64,000 nt of DNA from Paralithodes platypus (taxonomy: Eukaryota; Arthropoda; Malacostraca; Decapoda; Lithodidae). Below the pieces are notes generated by a model, which was not told the DNA's origin, did no database searches, and was given only the letters and a program-made list of their open reading frames with translations. Location of the stretch: contig CM064492.1 of assembly GCA_032716605.1 (NCBI GenBank), positions 51,739,844 through 51,803,843 on the forward strand. Reading direction: 5' to 3'. Shown here one piece after another: positions 1 to 9,549 of the stretch. Both the position numbers and the translations under genes were made by a program. The stretch's first letter is position 1, and every line of letters starts with the position of its first letter.

Positions 1-320
1 CAAAAATAATAAATAAATTAAAAAATCTACCAAAAAGTCAACCATCCCCCCTTAAGGCACCGGAAGCAATATGATGGGGAACACAACAACACGAGGGCTC
101 TCCATATAATACGTATTAATTTCCATCGCTTTCATCGGTACCAATATTATTACTCCCTTTGTCTGAGCAAATTGCAGCTGGTCAACATGTCCCTTTGGAG
201 GATGTAATGGCCTATCGTCAATAACACAAAAGTCACAGCTGTATCAATGTCGCCGTTTGTTCTAAAGACAAAACAAAATAAATCACTATTAAATAACCAT
301 AATTAACACTAAAATCGTGT
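1..320. other. No recognisable feature
   Basis: AT-rich sequence. I see no open frame, RNA gene or repeat that recurs elsewhere in the window. Confidence 0.5.
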
Positions 321-324
321 TCAT

Positions 325-515
325 TTCAGCTGACGGTAAATTGAATCCTTTAGGAACTGATGTATCGATACTTAATGAATAAATACGAGACTACTATGTT
401 CCTGCGTCATATTACTATCAAGTTTTCATAATTAACACCGCGTTTCCTACATAAACTTTGTAATAGGTGTGTAATCAAGACGAAAGACGTCAATTTATCA
501 TCAGTTGGAAAAAAA
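325..515. mobile_element. Family H hairpin repeat, copy 1
   Basis: The left end reads TTTCAGCTGACGGTAAATTG. The right end carries a degenerate inverse of it (CAATTTATCATCAGTTGG), so the unit of about 190 bp is a short inverted-repeat element. Related copies lie near 19.3, 29.35, 40.1, 48.2 and 55.6 kb. There is no coding capacity. A non-autonomous DNA element (MITE) is the likely class. Target duplication is not clear. Confidence 0.6.
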
Positions 516-527
516 AACTACTCAGAC

Positions 528-985
528 TTTAATAAACTATATGCAGTGGACGTGGAAGTGATAATGGGATGGAGTAAGTGGAAGTTGCCTGTGCTACTGT
601 TTGCTTAAAATATAGTTCTGATGTGTGATTATGAGTGGGAAATGCAAGGTTGATAAATATATTTGGAGATGTGTGTGAGGAAAGGAACCTGAAGGTCAGT
701 GTGGTGAAGAGCAAGGTTATGGTCTTTGAAAGGTGAGGTTAATAGTCAAGTAATGAGGAAACGCAGCTCATTAAATATTTGGGCAGTGTGATAGGCAAAG
801 ATGGGAGTATAGAGGATGAAGAGCGAGAGAGGGTACAACAAGGGAAGAGGGTTGTAGGAACGCCCAGAGCAGTGACAAGGAATAGGGTGGTGTATATGGA
901 AGTAAATATATCACTGTAGAATAGTGTGGTAATCCCAACACTGAGATACGAGAGTGAAACATAGACATTGTTGGAGAGTGAATCA
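528..985 (+). pseudogene. Degenerate LINE reverse transcriptase, C-terminal part
   Basis: Reading across frameshifts gives the order typical of endonuclease/reverse-transcriptase LINE proteins. First is a block equivalent to FN-Y-D-V-EV, then KLPVLLFA followed by a stop where the catalytic DD of the FADD box should be. Next comes VLMC-YEWEMQ, then RNLKVSVVKSKVMVFER, then LIKYLGSVIGKDGSIEDEER, and finally IPTLRYESET. At least one frameshift (about 645) and four stops break the frame, and the active-site aspartates are lost, so it is dead. The KSKVMVFER / KYLGS / TLRYESET blocks recall RTE/BovB- or Rex-like elements rather than the CR1-like LINEs elsewhere in the window. The exact clade is an inference. 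The N-terminal endonuclease is absent. Confidence 0.75.
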
Positions 986-2010
986 GAATCAATATATACA
1001 ATGAATCAACGAATCCAAAGCAATTTATGCAGTGAACCAAAGAACCTGAAGCAATATAATAGAAAATCGACATATCAAAATCATTATACACAGTGAATCA
1101 ACAAATCTGAAGCAACACAACAGAGAATCAACGTATCTGAAGCAATATAAGAGAATCAACTAATCAAAAGCAATATAAACAGTGAATCTACGACCCTTAA
1201 AGCAATATAATAGAGAATCAACTAATCAAAAGCAATATAAACAGTAAATCTATGAGCCTTGAAGCAATATAATAGAGAATCGACATATCAAAAGCAATAT
1301 AAACAGTGAATCTACGAGCCTTGAAGCAATATAATAGAGAATCGACATATAAAAAAGCAATATAAACAGTTAATTTACGAGTCTGAAGCAATATCACAGA
1401 GAATCCTCAGCTAACCAAAAGCAATTTAACAGAGAATTAACAAATCTAAAGCAATATAACAGTCAACTAATCAAAAGCAATACAAACAGTGAATCTAAGA
1501 GTCTGAAGAATCATAACTGTGAATCAACTAATCAAAAGCAATATTGACAATGAATCAAAGAGCCTTGAAACAATATAACAGATAATCTAATAATCAAAAG
1601 CAATATATAGAGTGTATCAACTAATCAAAAGTACAATAAAAAGTTAATCAACTAATCAGAAGCAAAATAAACATTGAATCTACGAATCTGAAGCAATATA
1701 AAGAGTGTATGAACGAATATGAAGCAATATAACAGAGAATCTACGAATATGAAGCAATATAAAGAGTGTATGAACGAATCTGAAGCAATATAGCAGGGAA
1801 TCAACTAATCAAAAGGAATATAAACAGTGAATCTACGAGCCTGAAGCAATATTACAATTGAAATGTTTTAAAATATACACATCAAACCAGGAACAACACA
1901 ATAGAAGGCCAACAGAACTATCAGAGAATCAACTAATCAAAAGCAATCAAATAATACAAAAGGAATATAAAGAGTGTATGAACGAATCTGAAGCAATATA
2001 AACAGTGCCA
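986..2010. repeat. Degenerate minisatellite, about 60-bp composite unit
   Basis: About 1 kb alternates two related half-units of roughly 30 bp. One contains GAATCAACTAATCAAAAGC and the other GAATCTACGAGCCTGAAGC, each followed by AATATAA(A)CAG. Copies differ by substitutions and small indels. It begins where the LINE relic fades out. Confidence 0.85.
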
Positions 2011-2075
2011 TTGTTGTGCGCCTATAAGACTTCCACCACTTAGCCGGTGCATTGTCTGGGCTATGAACACTTTAA

Positions 2076-2443
2076 GGGAGCCCACCTCGCCTTTTTTTCT
2101 CTTTCTCTCCCTCTCTTTGGCTTGTCTCCATTCGGCCCCATTCAGCCTACTGTTTTAAGACGTTTACCCCCATCCAGGTGTCATTATTTTCCTGGCGAGC
2201 GGTAGCGAGCCAGTATATATATTTTTGTTTTGACAGCAAGCTAAATGTATACATTTTTCGATAGAAAAATGTCTCCGGCGAAGCCAGATTTCTTCCATAC
2301 AATGCTGGCTCGCTATCGCTCGCCAGGAAGAAATCGACACCTGGATGGGAATAAACTCCTTAAAACAGTTGACTAAATGGGGCCGAATGGATACAAGCCA
2401 GAGAAAGAGAGAAAAGGAGGGAAAGAGAAAAAAATAAGGTGGG
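2076..2443. mobile_element. Palindromic TTAA element family A, copy 1
   Basis: A long imperfect palindrome. The left arm has TCTCTCC..GGCTTGTCTCCATTCGGCCCCATTCAGCC, then CATCCAGGTGTC and CCTGGCGAGCGGTAGCGAGC. The right arm repeats these inverted. The left flank is TTAA at 2072-2075. The right end is fused directly to a family B element, so the right TTAA is lost. Noncoding, MITE-like. Confidence 0.8.
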
Positions 2444-2762
2444 GGAGATGCGCCTTTTTTCTGGCCCCTTTAGTCTAGCCCCAGTAGTGTTGAGATTTTA
2501 AGACGTTCGGCCCATTAGTTTGGCGATTGTAACACCTTTCGCAATATTTTGTTGTCATTAGTCTGACCTTTCGTGGTTAGGTGCCGATTTTTTCCTGGCT
2601 AGCGATAGCGGCCGGGACATCTTTGTACCGAAAATTTACACATTTATCTTGAGGGGGGTGGGAGGGTATAGGGGGTGTTTGTCTAAGCTTGATGGAGGTC
2701 TAGGGAGGAAACTAAAAAATAAAATAATACATAAATGAGCAAATAAATACGCCCATCCCCCT
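2444..2762 (+). mobile_element. TTAA element family B, copy 1
   Basis: It starts GGGGAGATG and ends in a C-run before TTAA (2763-2766). The internal order is GCCCCAGTAGT, TTTTAAGACGTTCGGCCCATTAG, TTTCGTGG, CCTGGCTAGCGATAGCGGCC, ACCGAAAATTTACA, and GATGGAGGTCTAGGGAGGAA. This order is shared with about 15 other copies here. Noncoding. Confidence 0.8.
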
Positions 2763-2766
2763 TTAA

Positions 2767-3073
2767 CCCTTTGATTACGGCTGATGTCTTTCTTTACATT
2801 ATTCTAGCTATACATAGACGATTGTGTGCAGCTTAGGAAGGATATATGATAGCTACAAGGATTAGTTGATATAGTTTGTAACCTTTAAATGTGTAGACGT
2901 CCTTCATAAGCTGAGTTTGTGCAGCTTAGGAAGGATATATGAGAGCTACAAGGATTAGTTGATATAGTTTGTCTCCGTTTAATGGGTAGGCCTAGACGTC
3001 CTTCCCAGGCTTAATACAATCGTTTAATAGTTGCCAGAATATAATGTAAAGAGCAGCACTGGCACTGAAAAGG
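2767..3073. mobile_element. TTAA element family F, copy 1 (variant)
   Basis: Bounded by TTAA at 2763-2766 (shared with the preceding B element) and TTAA at 3074-3077. The arms carry GACGATTGTGTGCAGCTTAGGAAGG and an inverted counterpart near 3010. It contains an internal direct duplication of about 100 bp around GTGCAGCTTAGGAAGGATAT. Confidence 0.7.
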
Positions 3074-3079
3074 TTAAGG

Positions 3080-3178
3080 GCGAATTGCACCAGAACAGGG
3101 AACAAGGCAGGGATCTGCCTTGCTTGGGCTAATCGGCTTTCTGCAGACTCCCATTTTCTTATGTTCTTATATTCTTAA
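3080..3178 (+). mobile_element. LINE1 (CR1-like) 3'-end fragment
   Basis: It reads GGGATCTGCCTTGCTTGGGC..ATCGGCTTTCTGCAGACTCCC and ends in the short tail repeat TTCTTATGTTCTTAT. This matches the 3' end of the longer LINE1 at 9.5-12.4 kb. Tandem 7-8-bp tails in place of poly-A are typical of CR1 elements. Confidence 0.75.
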
Positions 3179-3235
3179 CATTTAGTGTCAATTTTGATAG
3201 TCAACATCTTTACGGCAACATTTCTGGGAGAGTTT

Positions 3236-3405
3236 GCACTATACCCTGTTCCAAATTCGTAGGCCATAAATCGTAAACCCTAACCTCTGCAACTCAAAAA
3301 GGGCTAAAGCAAATGGGATGTCCTCACCTATTCCCTGACTGGCACTTCCCAAATGGTAGAAATATTTGTTCGGTTACTCTAGTCGTTGTTTAGTTAAAGA
3401 GGTTA
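3236..3405. repeat. Dispersed repeat family C, copy 1
   Basis: Contains TAACCTCTGCAACTCAAAAA, then CTTCCCAAATGGTAGAAAT and TTACTCTAGTCGTTG. The two halves are inverted versions of each other. Further copies lie at 30.9, 45.7/46.1, 52.0 and 61.5 kb. Probably a non-autonomous palindromic DNA element. Confidence 0.6.
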
Positions 3406-3659
3406 TTGGTATGAACTATTCCATAAAGATTAAAATTATATATCAAATATTTGTAAATCAAGAGATATGACTGGTTCGTCTCATCTTGAGCCCTTCTTCA
3501 GGTGGGGAATTCAAAATGGTTAAGATGAGCCGAAACTATTGGGACTCTACATTATAACACTATTTTTGAGGTGTGGGTTTAACTTTCCAGTACTGTAGGT
3601 GCAGTATATAATTACAGTAGGTGGTGTTAAATGGTAGGTGTTAACAGCGGTGTCCAGAA

Positions 3660-3862
3660 AAAACAACGGACAAAACCCCAGGGGACAAAACCCCAGTGGA
3701 CAAACCCCCAATGGACAAAACCCCAGTGGACAAAAACCCAGTGGACAAAACCCCAATGGACAAAACCCCAGTGGAAAAAAACCCAGTGGACAAAACCCCA
3801 GTGGACAAAACCCCAATGGACAAAACCCCAGTGGACAAAACCCCAATGGATAAAACCCCGTT
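3660..3862. repeat. 15-bp minisatellite, about 13 copies
   Basis: The unit is CAAAACCCCAGTGGA, with A/G alternation at one site giving a partial 30-bp higher-order period. Because the period is a multiple of three and lacks stops, several reading frames on both strands stay open (repeats such as DKTPM/V, QWTKP and LGFCP). These are not evidence of a gene. Confidence 0.95.
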
Positions 3863-3865
3863 GGA

Positions 3866-4076
3866 TACCTTTGAAGATTATGACGCATTTACCAGCATAT
3901 TTTGGCTATCATTGGTCGATTTTAATCAGCTTAGGAAGGATCCGTGGGAGTCAGAAGCATAATTGAGTTGATTTTGACTCCTTAGACTTCTAGAGGTCTC
4001 TCTTAAACTGCATATAATCGTCTAATGATAACCAAAGATAAAATGCGAAAAAGGCGTCATCCTCCTCAGGGGCTTA
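3866..4076. mobile_element. TTAA element family F, copy 2
   Basis: The left arm has TTGAAGATTATGACGC and GGCTATCATTGGTCGATTTT. The right arm has the inverse ATCGTCTAATGATAACCA and GGCGTCATCCTCCTCAGGGG before TTAA. The left TTAA is eroded next to the minisatellite. Confidence 0.7.
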
Positions 4077-4163
4077 AAATGAATATCCGAAAATAAATAT
4101 ATATTGGGATATGTTTTAATTTTTGGCAAACCTCCGATTCACTCGCGCTGCTGCCTTTTCAAT

Positions 4164-4168
4164 TTACC

Positions 4169-4208
<40 letters not shown>

Positions 4209-4860
4209 TTTTTTGTTTTTTTTTTTTCAATACTGTTCACTCTAACAGGAATTTGGCTTGCATATGTACGTTACTATTTCACCGAGTCACAAAAATTACA
4301 GAAGTGAACGTATATGGTACCGAAAATATATCATGAACAAATATTGAAAAATAACAGAGGGGCATTTTTGTATATATATAAATTTGGATAGATCACCAGC
4401 ATTCGTTATTGATAGTGATAGCATGTGTGCGATCATATTTGCGGCCGTTTGTCTGTTTGTGCGTGCGTGTTTGTATGTATGTGTGTGTGTGAATGTATGT
4501 GTGTGCTTGATTGTGTGTGTGTGTATGTTTGTGCGTGTGCGCGTGTGTGTGAATGTGTTTGTGTGCTTGATTGTACGTACGTGTGTGTGTGTGTGTGAGT
4601 GTGTGTTGGCGTGCATGTTTATGTGCCCTTATGGCAGTGTGTGGACCGTAGAACTACACAAACAGAGGAATATTGGAAAATGCTGTGCCTTCGTTACGTG
4701 CGCATACATGTCTACTAGAGCGTGAGGTGCATGCATTAGTCGAGAGAGAGAGAGAGGGGGTGTGTGAGTCTGAGAGTGAAAGTGAGAGTGAGTGAGTAAG
4801 TAATTGAGGGTATGTGTAAGTGAGTGAGAGGGAGTGACGGTGAGAGTGTGAGTGTGTGTA
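4164..4860. repeat. Microsatellite cluster: (TA)n, TG-rich, GA/GT-rich
   Basis: (TA)n at about 4164-4205 is followed by a T-run, an impure TG tract at about 4440-4625, and GA/GT tracts at about 4741-4860. No gene signal; open frames here are low-complexity. Confidence 0.9.
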
Positions 4861-5112
4861 TTTTATATATTTCTATTGATACACAAATTGAGCGAACCCT
4901 GTTGCACCTACAATCCTCCAATTAATCTAGAATGTATAGTCACTATTCAGTACAATAACAAGTTATGGAGCATAAGTTTCACTCCTCACCCACCTGACCC
5001 CCCGACCATAAAGAACAGCTTGATAATTATAAAAGTGACATTAAATGGAACCGCAGCATCGTATAACAAAACGCCATGAGAAAAAATATAGTAATACCTG
5101 ATTTTTCTTTAA

Positions 5113-5488
5113 GGGGGGTGACCTGCTTTTTTCTCTCCTTTTCTCTCTTTCCTTTCTCTGGCTTGTATCTATTCGGCCCCATTCAGCCTACTGTTTTAAG
5201 ACGTTTATTCCCATCCAGGTGTTGATTTTTTCCTGGCGAGCGATAGCGAGCCAGCATTATATGGAGAAATCCGGCTTCGCCGGAGACATTATTCTATCGA
5301 AAAATGTACAAATTTAGCCTGCTGTAAAAATACATTTTCAAAAATATGCTGGCTCGCTACCACTCACCAGGAAAAAATCGACACCTGGATGGGGATAAAA
5401 GTCTTAAAACAGTAGGCTCAATGGGGCCGAATGGATTATAAGCCAGAGGAATAGAGAAAAGGAGAAAACAAAAAGCAGGTCACCCCAC
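5113..5488. mobile_element. TTAA element family A, copy 2 (well preserved)
   Basis: Flanked on both sides by TTAA (5109-5112 and 5489-5492). TIRs are GGGGGGTGACCTGC on the left and GCAGGTCACCCC on the right. The two arms pair almost along the whole 376 bp. They contain GGCGAGCGATAGCGAGCCAG, the hairpin CCGGCTTCGCCGG, and TTCTATCGAAAAATGTAC. Noncoding. Confidence 0.85.
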
Positions 5489-5509
5489 TTAAATCACATC
5501 CCATGTTAA

Positions 5510-5716
5510 CCCGTAGATGATACGATTACGCATTTTGTTGTTTTCTTACTATTATTAGGCAGTTTTATTCAGATTGGGGAGAGTATATGGCAGTCAGTGG
5601 GTTAATTGAGACAGTGTTCACTCTTATAATTCGCATAGATCCTTAGTAAATTGTATAAACTCGTCTAATGATAGCTAGAATACACTGTCAAAATGCGTCA
5701 TAAATGTCAAAGGGTC
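5510..5716. mobile_element. TTAA element family F, copy 3
   Basis: TTAA at 5506-5509 is followed by CCCGTAGATGATACGATTACGC. It ends ACTGTCAAAATGCGTCAT..AAAGGGTCAA, a mutated TTAA. The central inverted halves contain AGGCAGTTTTATTCAGATT. Confidence 0.7.
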
Positions 5717-5779
5717 AATTTAGAACTAGAATAATGAAGGCCCCGTTAAGTGCAGTATTATATCCCCAAAATACGCAGG

Positions 5780-6420
5780 GTCAGAGTTGTTGTTGTTGGT
5801 GTTGTTCCCCAGGCTGTCTGACCGAGTAGCCCCAAGGTCCCGAGCAAGGCCAAGGCCATAACCGAGCGCACAAACAGAACCCTCCCTGCTTACCACTAAT
5901 AAAGCCCAGGTGACCGAAGCCACTCCAAGGCGAGGAGCTGAGGAGGGTGCAGAATGCCCGGGAAACAAAAGTCCCACCCAAGGCCCTGCGCCCCTCAACA
6001 ATTATGAAGGAAAAGTTGAGGGGCAAAGGAAATATGTGACTCTTTGGCTCCCAGTCTGCCAACCTCTAGGTGGCGCTGGGTGCCGTCTCTTGAGATCTAG
6101 AAAATATATAAGTAAAAGGAACAGTCAGAGTAAGCTATGGGTATGACATAGAACGCTCAGCTCTCACTCAGATAGACCAGCCCATCACTACATGACTAGA
6201 ACCCAATCCTCTCAGCATCAGCTAGGAAAGGCCCTAGAAAGCCGCCTTTGGCGGGTGGATAGCTCCCCTATTTCAACTCCTTTCGGGGTTAGGCACCCGC
6301 ATAATGTCAGAGTGCAAGATGAAAACTTGTAGGGGTAATTTAGAAGGGAGGAAAGACGAACATCTAATAGCAGAGCTTTATAATCCTTGGGACACGGGTT
6401 TGCATACATATTTTTGAATG
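5780..6420. other. Unexplained GC-richer segment with a TATA-like motif
   Basis: This segment is clearly richer in G+C than its surroundings and shares nothing I recognise with other parts of the window. A TATATAAG motif sits at about 6106. A solo LTR or an old retroelement end is possible, but I could not define TG..CA ends or a target duplication. Short frames on both strands have no recognisable domain. Confidence 0.3.
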
Positions 6421-6591
6421 CGGATCATGTCGAGGATTGTACCTAGTCTTTATTTGCATATGTGTATAGCATTATTATCAAATGTTGCCTCTGCCGACAT
6501 ATTCCAACGATTCTTAACCCTCTCACTCACTCACTCGCTCACACATAGAGTGCACTCACTCACTTACCCACTCTCACGTTCACTCTCAGAC

Positions 6592-6617
6592 ACCTCTCTC
6601 TCTCTCTCTCTCTCTCT
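6592..6617. repeat. (TC)n microsatellite
   Basis: Pure CT dinucleotide run following a region of CTCACT-type imperfect repeats. Confidence 0.95.
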
Positions 6618-7057
6618 GTAATTAACTAGACAGCCGTGTATATCGCCAAGATTCAAGAGTCCATTTCACCTCCTCTATCTTCCCCATAAGGCCCTTTCAC
6701 ACAAGCTATTTTCTCGGCAAAATTTAATTGGCAAGTTTTATTCTGTCAACGCTTCAGGACTGGTTTGCATTGGTACCGAGAACTAATAATAAAGTGCACT
6801 CAATATACCATAGTCTCCAGTCCATTCATAGACATTCATGGGCACCCTGTGCATTTCTTTGTGTAATTATAACTCTGGTTTGATTTTTGGATAAAACTTG
6901 CTTTTCAATTAATAGTTTATGTAGTTTTCTAGTTGATGTTTAGAACATCATATTTAGTATTCGTTTCCATAGATATACTTCCATAATTAGAAACGGGTGA
7001 AGTTCACGAATACAGTGTTCGTTAGTGTGATAAACACTATGGTATCCGAGTGTGCAT

Positions 7058-7101
7058 TTTTATGTATGTATGTATGTATGTATGTATGTATGTATGTATG
7101 T
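7058..7101. repeat. (TATG)n microsatellite
   Basis: About 11 copies of TATG. Confidence 0.95.
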
Positions 7102-7324
7102 ACTCAGGCACATACCCCATTGCTGAGAGTGGCCGACACGAGACAGAGCCCGAACAGAAACAATATTTAAAGTTCCTTTTCTCAGGTTCCGGGATCACTT
7201 TCGCGTTCTCTCGCCTTTTTTTTTATATATACATGACATAAGTTGATATATAATTTACTTCAGAATCGACAGCACTTATCCTCTTTACTCTCTATAGTCT
7301 TTTCACTTCCCTTATATTTCTTTC

Positions 7325-7567
7325 GATTAGATTAGTATGGAATGGACTACCTAGAAATATCATTGAATGTACTACTGATCAAACTTTCAAAATTCGACTA
7401 GATAAATATCTTGCTCTTAACCCCCGACTAACTGCAATTACACATGAATAGCACCGCTATTTACTGTGTTACCGTTACCTTGCTCACATAAGTTAAGTAG
7501 TTTAGTTACAAGCACCCTCGTAAGGATCAACATATTCGTTGTTGCTTATTTTCCTTTGCACTCCTGT
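7325..7567 (+). pseudogene. LINE2-related C-terminal tail and 3' UTR
   Basis: One frame reads VWNGLPRNIIEC, then FKIRLDKYLALNPRL, then TAITHE and a stop at 7449-7451. This is the C-terminal signature of the LINE2 RT protein seen intact elsewhere (VNLWNGLPRDV..FKLRLDKYLASNPRLTAFVNE). The following 115 bp end CCTTTGCACTCCT, a single copy of the LINE2 tail motif. It is a 5'-truncated, diverged copy, retaining only about 40 residues. Confidence 0.75.
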
Positions 7568-7568
7568 G

Positions 7569-8348
7569 TTATATAGTTATATAGTACCGTGCTTTATATT
7601 GACCGATAACATTATAAGAGACAGAGAGGGGTGGAGCGAAGGGGAACGTAGGAGAGAGAGTTACACAGATATTCAGACCATCCAGACCTTGTGGTCCCTA
7701 CTAGGAAATCTGGCCTTAATACTGCTACAGACAGGACCAGTTTATAGTAGAAGCATAGGACAGCAAAGTAGAAGGCCCTCTTCTACTCTGTTGTCCTATT
7801 CTTATACTATAAACTGGTCTTGTCTATAGCAGTATTAACCCTTTCTCTGCGGGTGACGTTCCGGAACGTCCTGGCAAGTTACAGCAATTTCCAGGCTTTA
7901 AAAGCCTGTAAAAAACGTAAAAATCGAGTGTCAGTGGGCGGGAGCGTAAGGGGCCCACCTCCAACCCTCAGAGCACCGAGCGGCTCACTGATGTTGAGTG
8001 TGTCTCGCGCGGGCCTCTCTCTGTCTCTCTCAACAGTGTAGCCATGCGAGCGAATGTTACATAATAGCGGGTTTCCCGCATTTCACTGGCACCATTGCGG
8101 GTGAACCAGACCACATACGGGGCCCGTTCTGGTGTAATTTTGAAGCTATTCTCGCCTAGTTTTCGGCAGAATACACTTCATTTAATGCAGATGCTTGATT
8201 TATCATTCAGGAGTGCCTGAATATGCCCTAAATAGCCCAAAATAGGCCGCAGCCAAAGGGTTAAGGCCAGATTTCCTAGTAGGGACCGCAAGGTCTGGAT
8301 GGTCTGAATATCTGTGTAACTCTCTCTCCTACGTTCACCTTCTCTTGC

Positions 8349-8385
<37 letters not shown>

Positions 8386-8432
8386 TATAATGTCTTATCG
8401 GTCAATATACAGCACGGTACTATATAACTATC
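7569..8432. mobile_element. Long palindrome interrupted by a TTAA element
   Basis: The left arm (7569-7760) runs from TTATATAGTTATATAGTACC through CAGACCATCCAGACCTTGTG and TTTATAGTAGAAGCATAGGA. The right arm repeats this inverted up to GGTACTATATAACTATC near 8432. The right arm is split at TTAA by element M (7839-8260), and the left arm preserves the unsplit sequence CTGGCCTTAATACTGC. Noncoding hairpin-type element. The left arm also has the LINE 3'-UTR-like motif GACCTTGTGGTCCCTACTAG. Confidence 0.8.
7839..8260. mobile_element. TTAA element M (Y-related MITE)
   Basis: Exactly bounded by TTAA at 7835-7838 and 8261-8264. Ends are CCCTTTCTCTGCGGGTGACG and CCGCAGCCAAAGGG. Its right half (TGCAGATGCTTGATTTATCA, CAGGAG.GCCTGAATATGCCC) matches the arms of element Y at 21.2-21.95 kb. 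Noncoding. Confidence 0.8.
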
Positions 8433-8640
8433 TGGCTCAATGATCCTTCTGGCCCCTACTCTCTCTCTCTCTCTCTCTCTCTATGTGATACTTTTGCTTT
8501 ATCTATTTTAACCCACTCATTCTCATTATCTCTCTCTCTCTCTCTCTGATACTTTTGTTTTCTCTAATCTAACTCGCTCATTCCCATTCTCACTCTATCT
8601 ATCTTACTATTTATCTCTCTATCTATCTATAACTTTCAAA
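8348..8640. repeat. TC-rich microsatellite cluster
   Basis: Several (TC)n runs at about 8348-8386, 8459-8483 and 8528-8548, with TATC repeats to 8635. Confidence 0.9.
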
Positions 8641-8730
8641 TAATATCCTTCACACACATTTTTTATTTCAGTAGGATAGTAATATAAAGTAAGCTTCCGG
8701 GCAGAGAACCTTAACCTGTTCAGTATACTG

Positions 8731-8760
8731 TATATAAAAGGACGCACACTTCATTCATTC
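8731..8760 (+). promoter_or_regulatory. Candidate core promoter: TATA box and initiator
   Basis: TATATAAAAG at 8731-8740 is followed by TCATTC (8751-8756 and 8755-8760), which fits the arthropod initiator TCAKTY, at roughly the right spacing. A stem-loop (GACTGGAG..CTCCAGTC) follows at about 8773-8802. No coding region is recognisable downstream, so this could be an old LTR or chance. Confidence 0.3.
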
Positions 8761-8899
8761 TGGAGACAAGAGACTGGAGTTTCGCAGAGAGGCTCCAGTC
8801 CTGACGTTATTCTAGACTTACAGTGTGCTGGCTTAATAATCAAATAGGGTTGATAGCCTCTGAAGTCCTATATTGATTAATCATTCTGACTTACATTTG

Positions 8900-9059
8900 A
8901 TCATTCTGAGCAGCTTAGAATGGACCTCTAGAAACCCATGGGGTGAAAAGTAACGATTAACCTTCTATAAATTCCCTAGCTCCTTCCATAATATTACAAA
9001 AACCGTCTGATGGTAGCCAGACTAATGTGCAAAACACCTCATCGTATATGCTGGTCGGG
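8900..9059. mobile_element. Family F fragment, copy 4
   Basis: Carries GAGCAGCTTAGAATGGACC and the inverse-half motif ACCGTCTGATGGTAGCCAG. It ends at TTAA (9060-9063), which is also the left border of the next element. Confidence 0.5.
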
Positions 9060-9063
9060 TTAA

Positions 9064-9383
9064 GGGGGTATGCTCGTTTTGTCTGGGCTACCTTTTCCCT
9101 CGTGTTTAGCCCCATTAGTTTTGAGATTTTAAGATGCTTGGCCCACTACTTTGATCCACCTTTCGTGCCATTTGGGTGTCGATCTTTTCCTGGCGAGCGA
9201 TAGCGAACCTGTATTTTTATAAGGAACTGGCCTTGGGCCGGATATTTTTCTACAGAAAAATGTACAAATTTCTCTTGAAGGTGGGTCTAGGGGGTGTTTT
9301 TTAAGCTTGATTGGAAGTGTAGCAAGGAAACAAACACATAAATGAATAAATATATATATTTACCAAAAAATAACCACTACCCC
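9064..9383 (+). mobile_element. TTAA element family B, copy 2
   Basis: Left border TTAA (9060-9063); right border mutated to CTAA (9384-9387). Internal landmarks TTTAGCCCCATTAGTTTTGA, CCTGGCGAGCGATAGCGAAC and AAAAATGTACAAATTT are in the standard family order. Confidence 0.8.
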
Positions 9384-9445
9384 CTAAGTGCTGAAAGAAA
9401 AACATAAACAAAAACGGAATATACTGTAAATATATATATATTTGT

Positions 9446-9547
9446 TGTTTATATTGCTTGACGCCTTACTGCCCTTTGTGAGGGGGTCCATACTCAAAAC
9501 ACCCCCAAGTGGACCTGTCCTCCGTGAGAGGGACAACCCATACCAAT
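9446..9547. repeat. Dispersed repeat E, left part
   Basis: Reads TTGACGCCTTACTGCCCTTT..GAGGG..CAAAACACCCCCAAG..GAGAGGGACAACCC. It matches 57.1 and 59.2 kb. Its continuation (GACCACTCAACTTG.CCGTCCGACTC) lies at 12441-12505, on the far side of the LINE1 insertion. Confidence 0.75.
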
Positions 9548-9549
9548 TA

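Noticed and set aside
3547..3966. Five overlapping repeat-peptide frames
   Set aside because: Consequence of a 15-bp unit without stops, open on both strands; no independent coding evidence.
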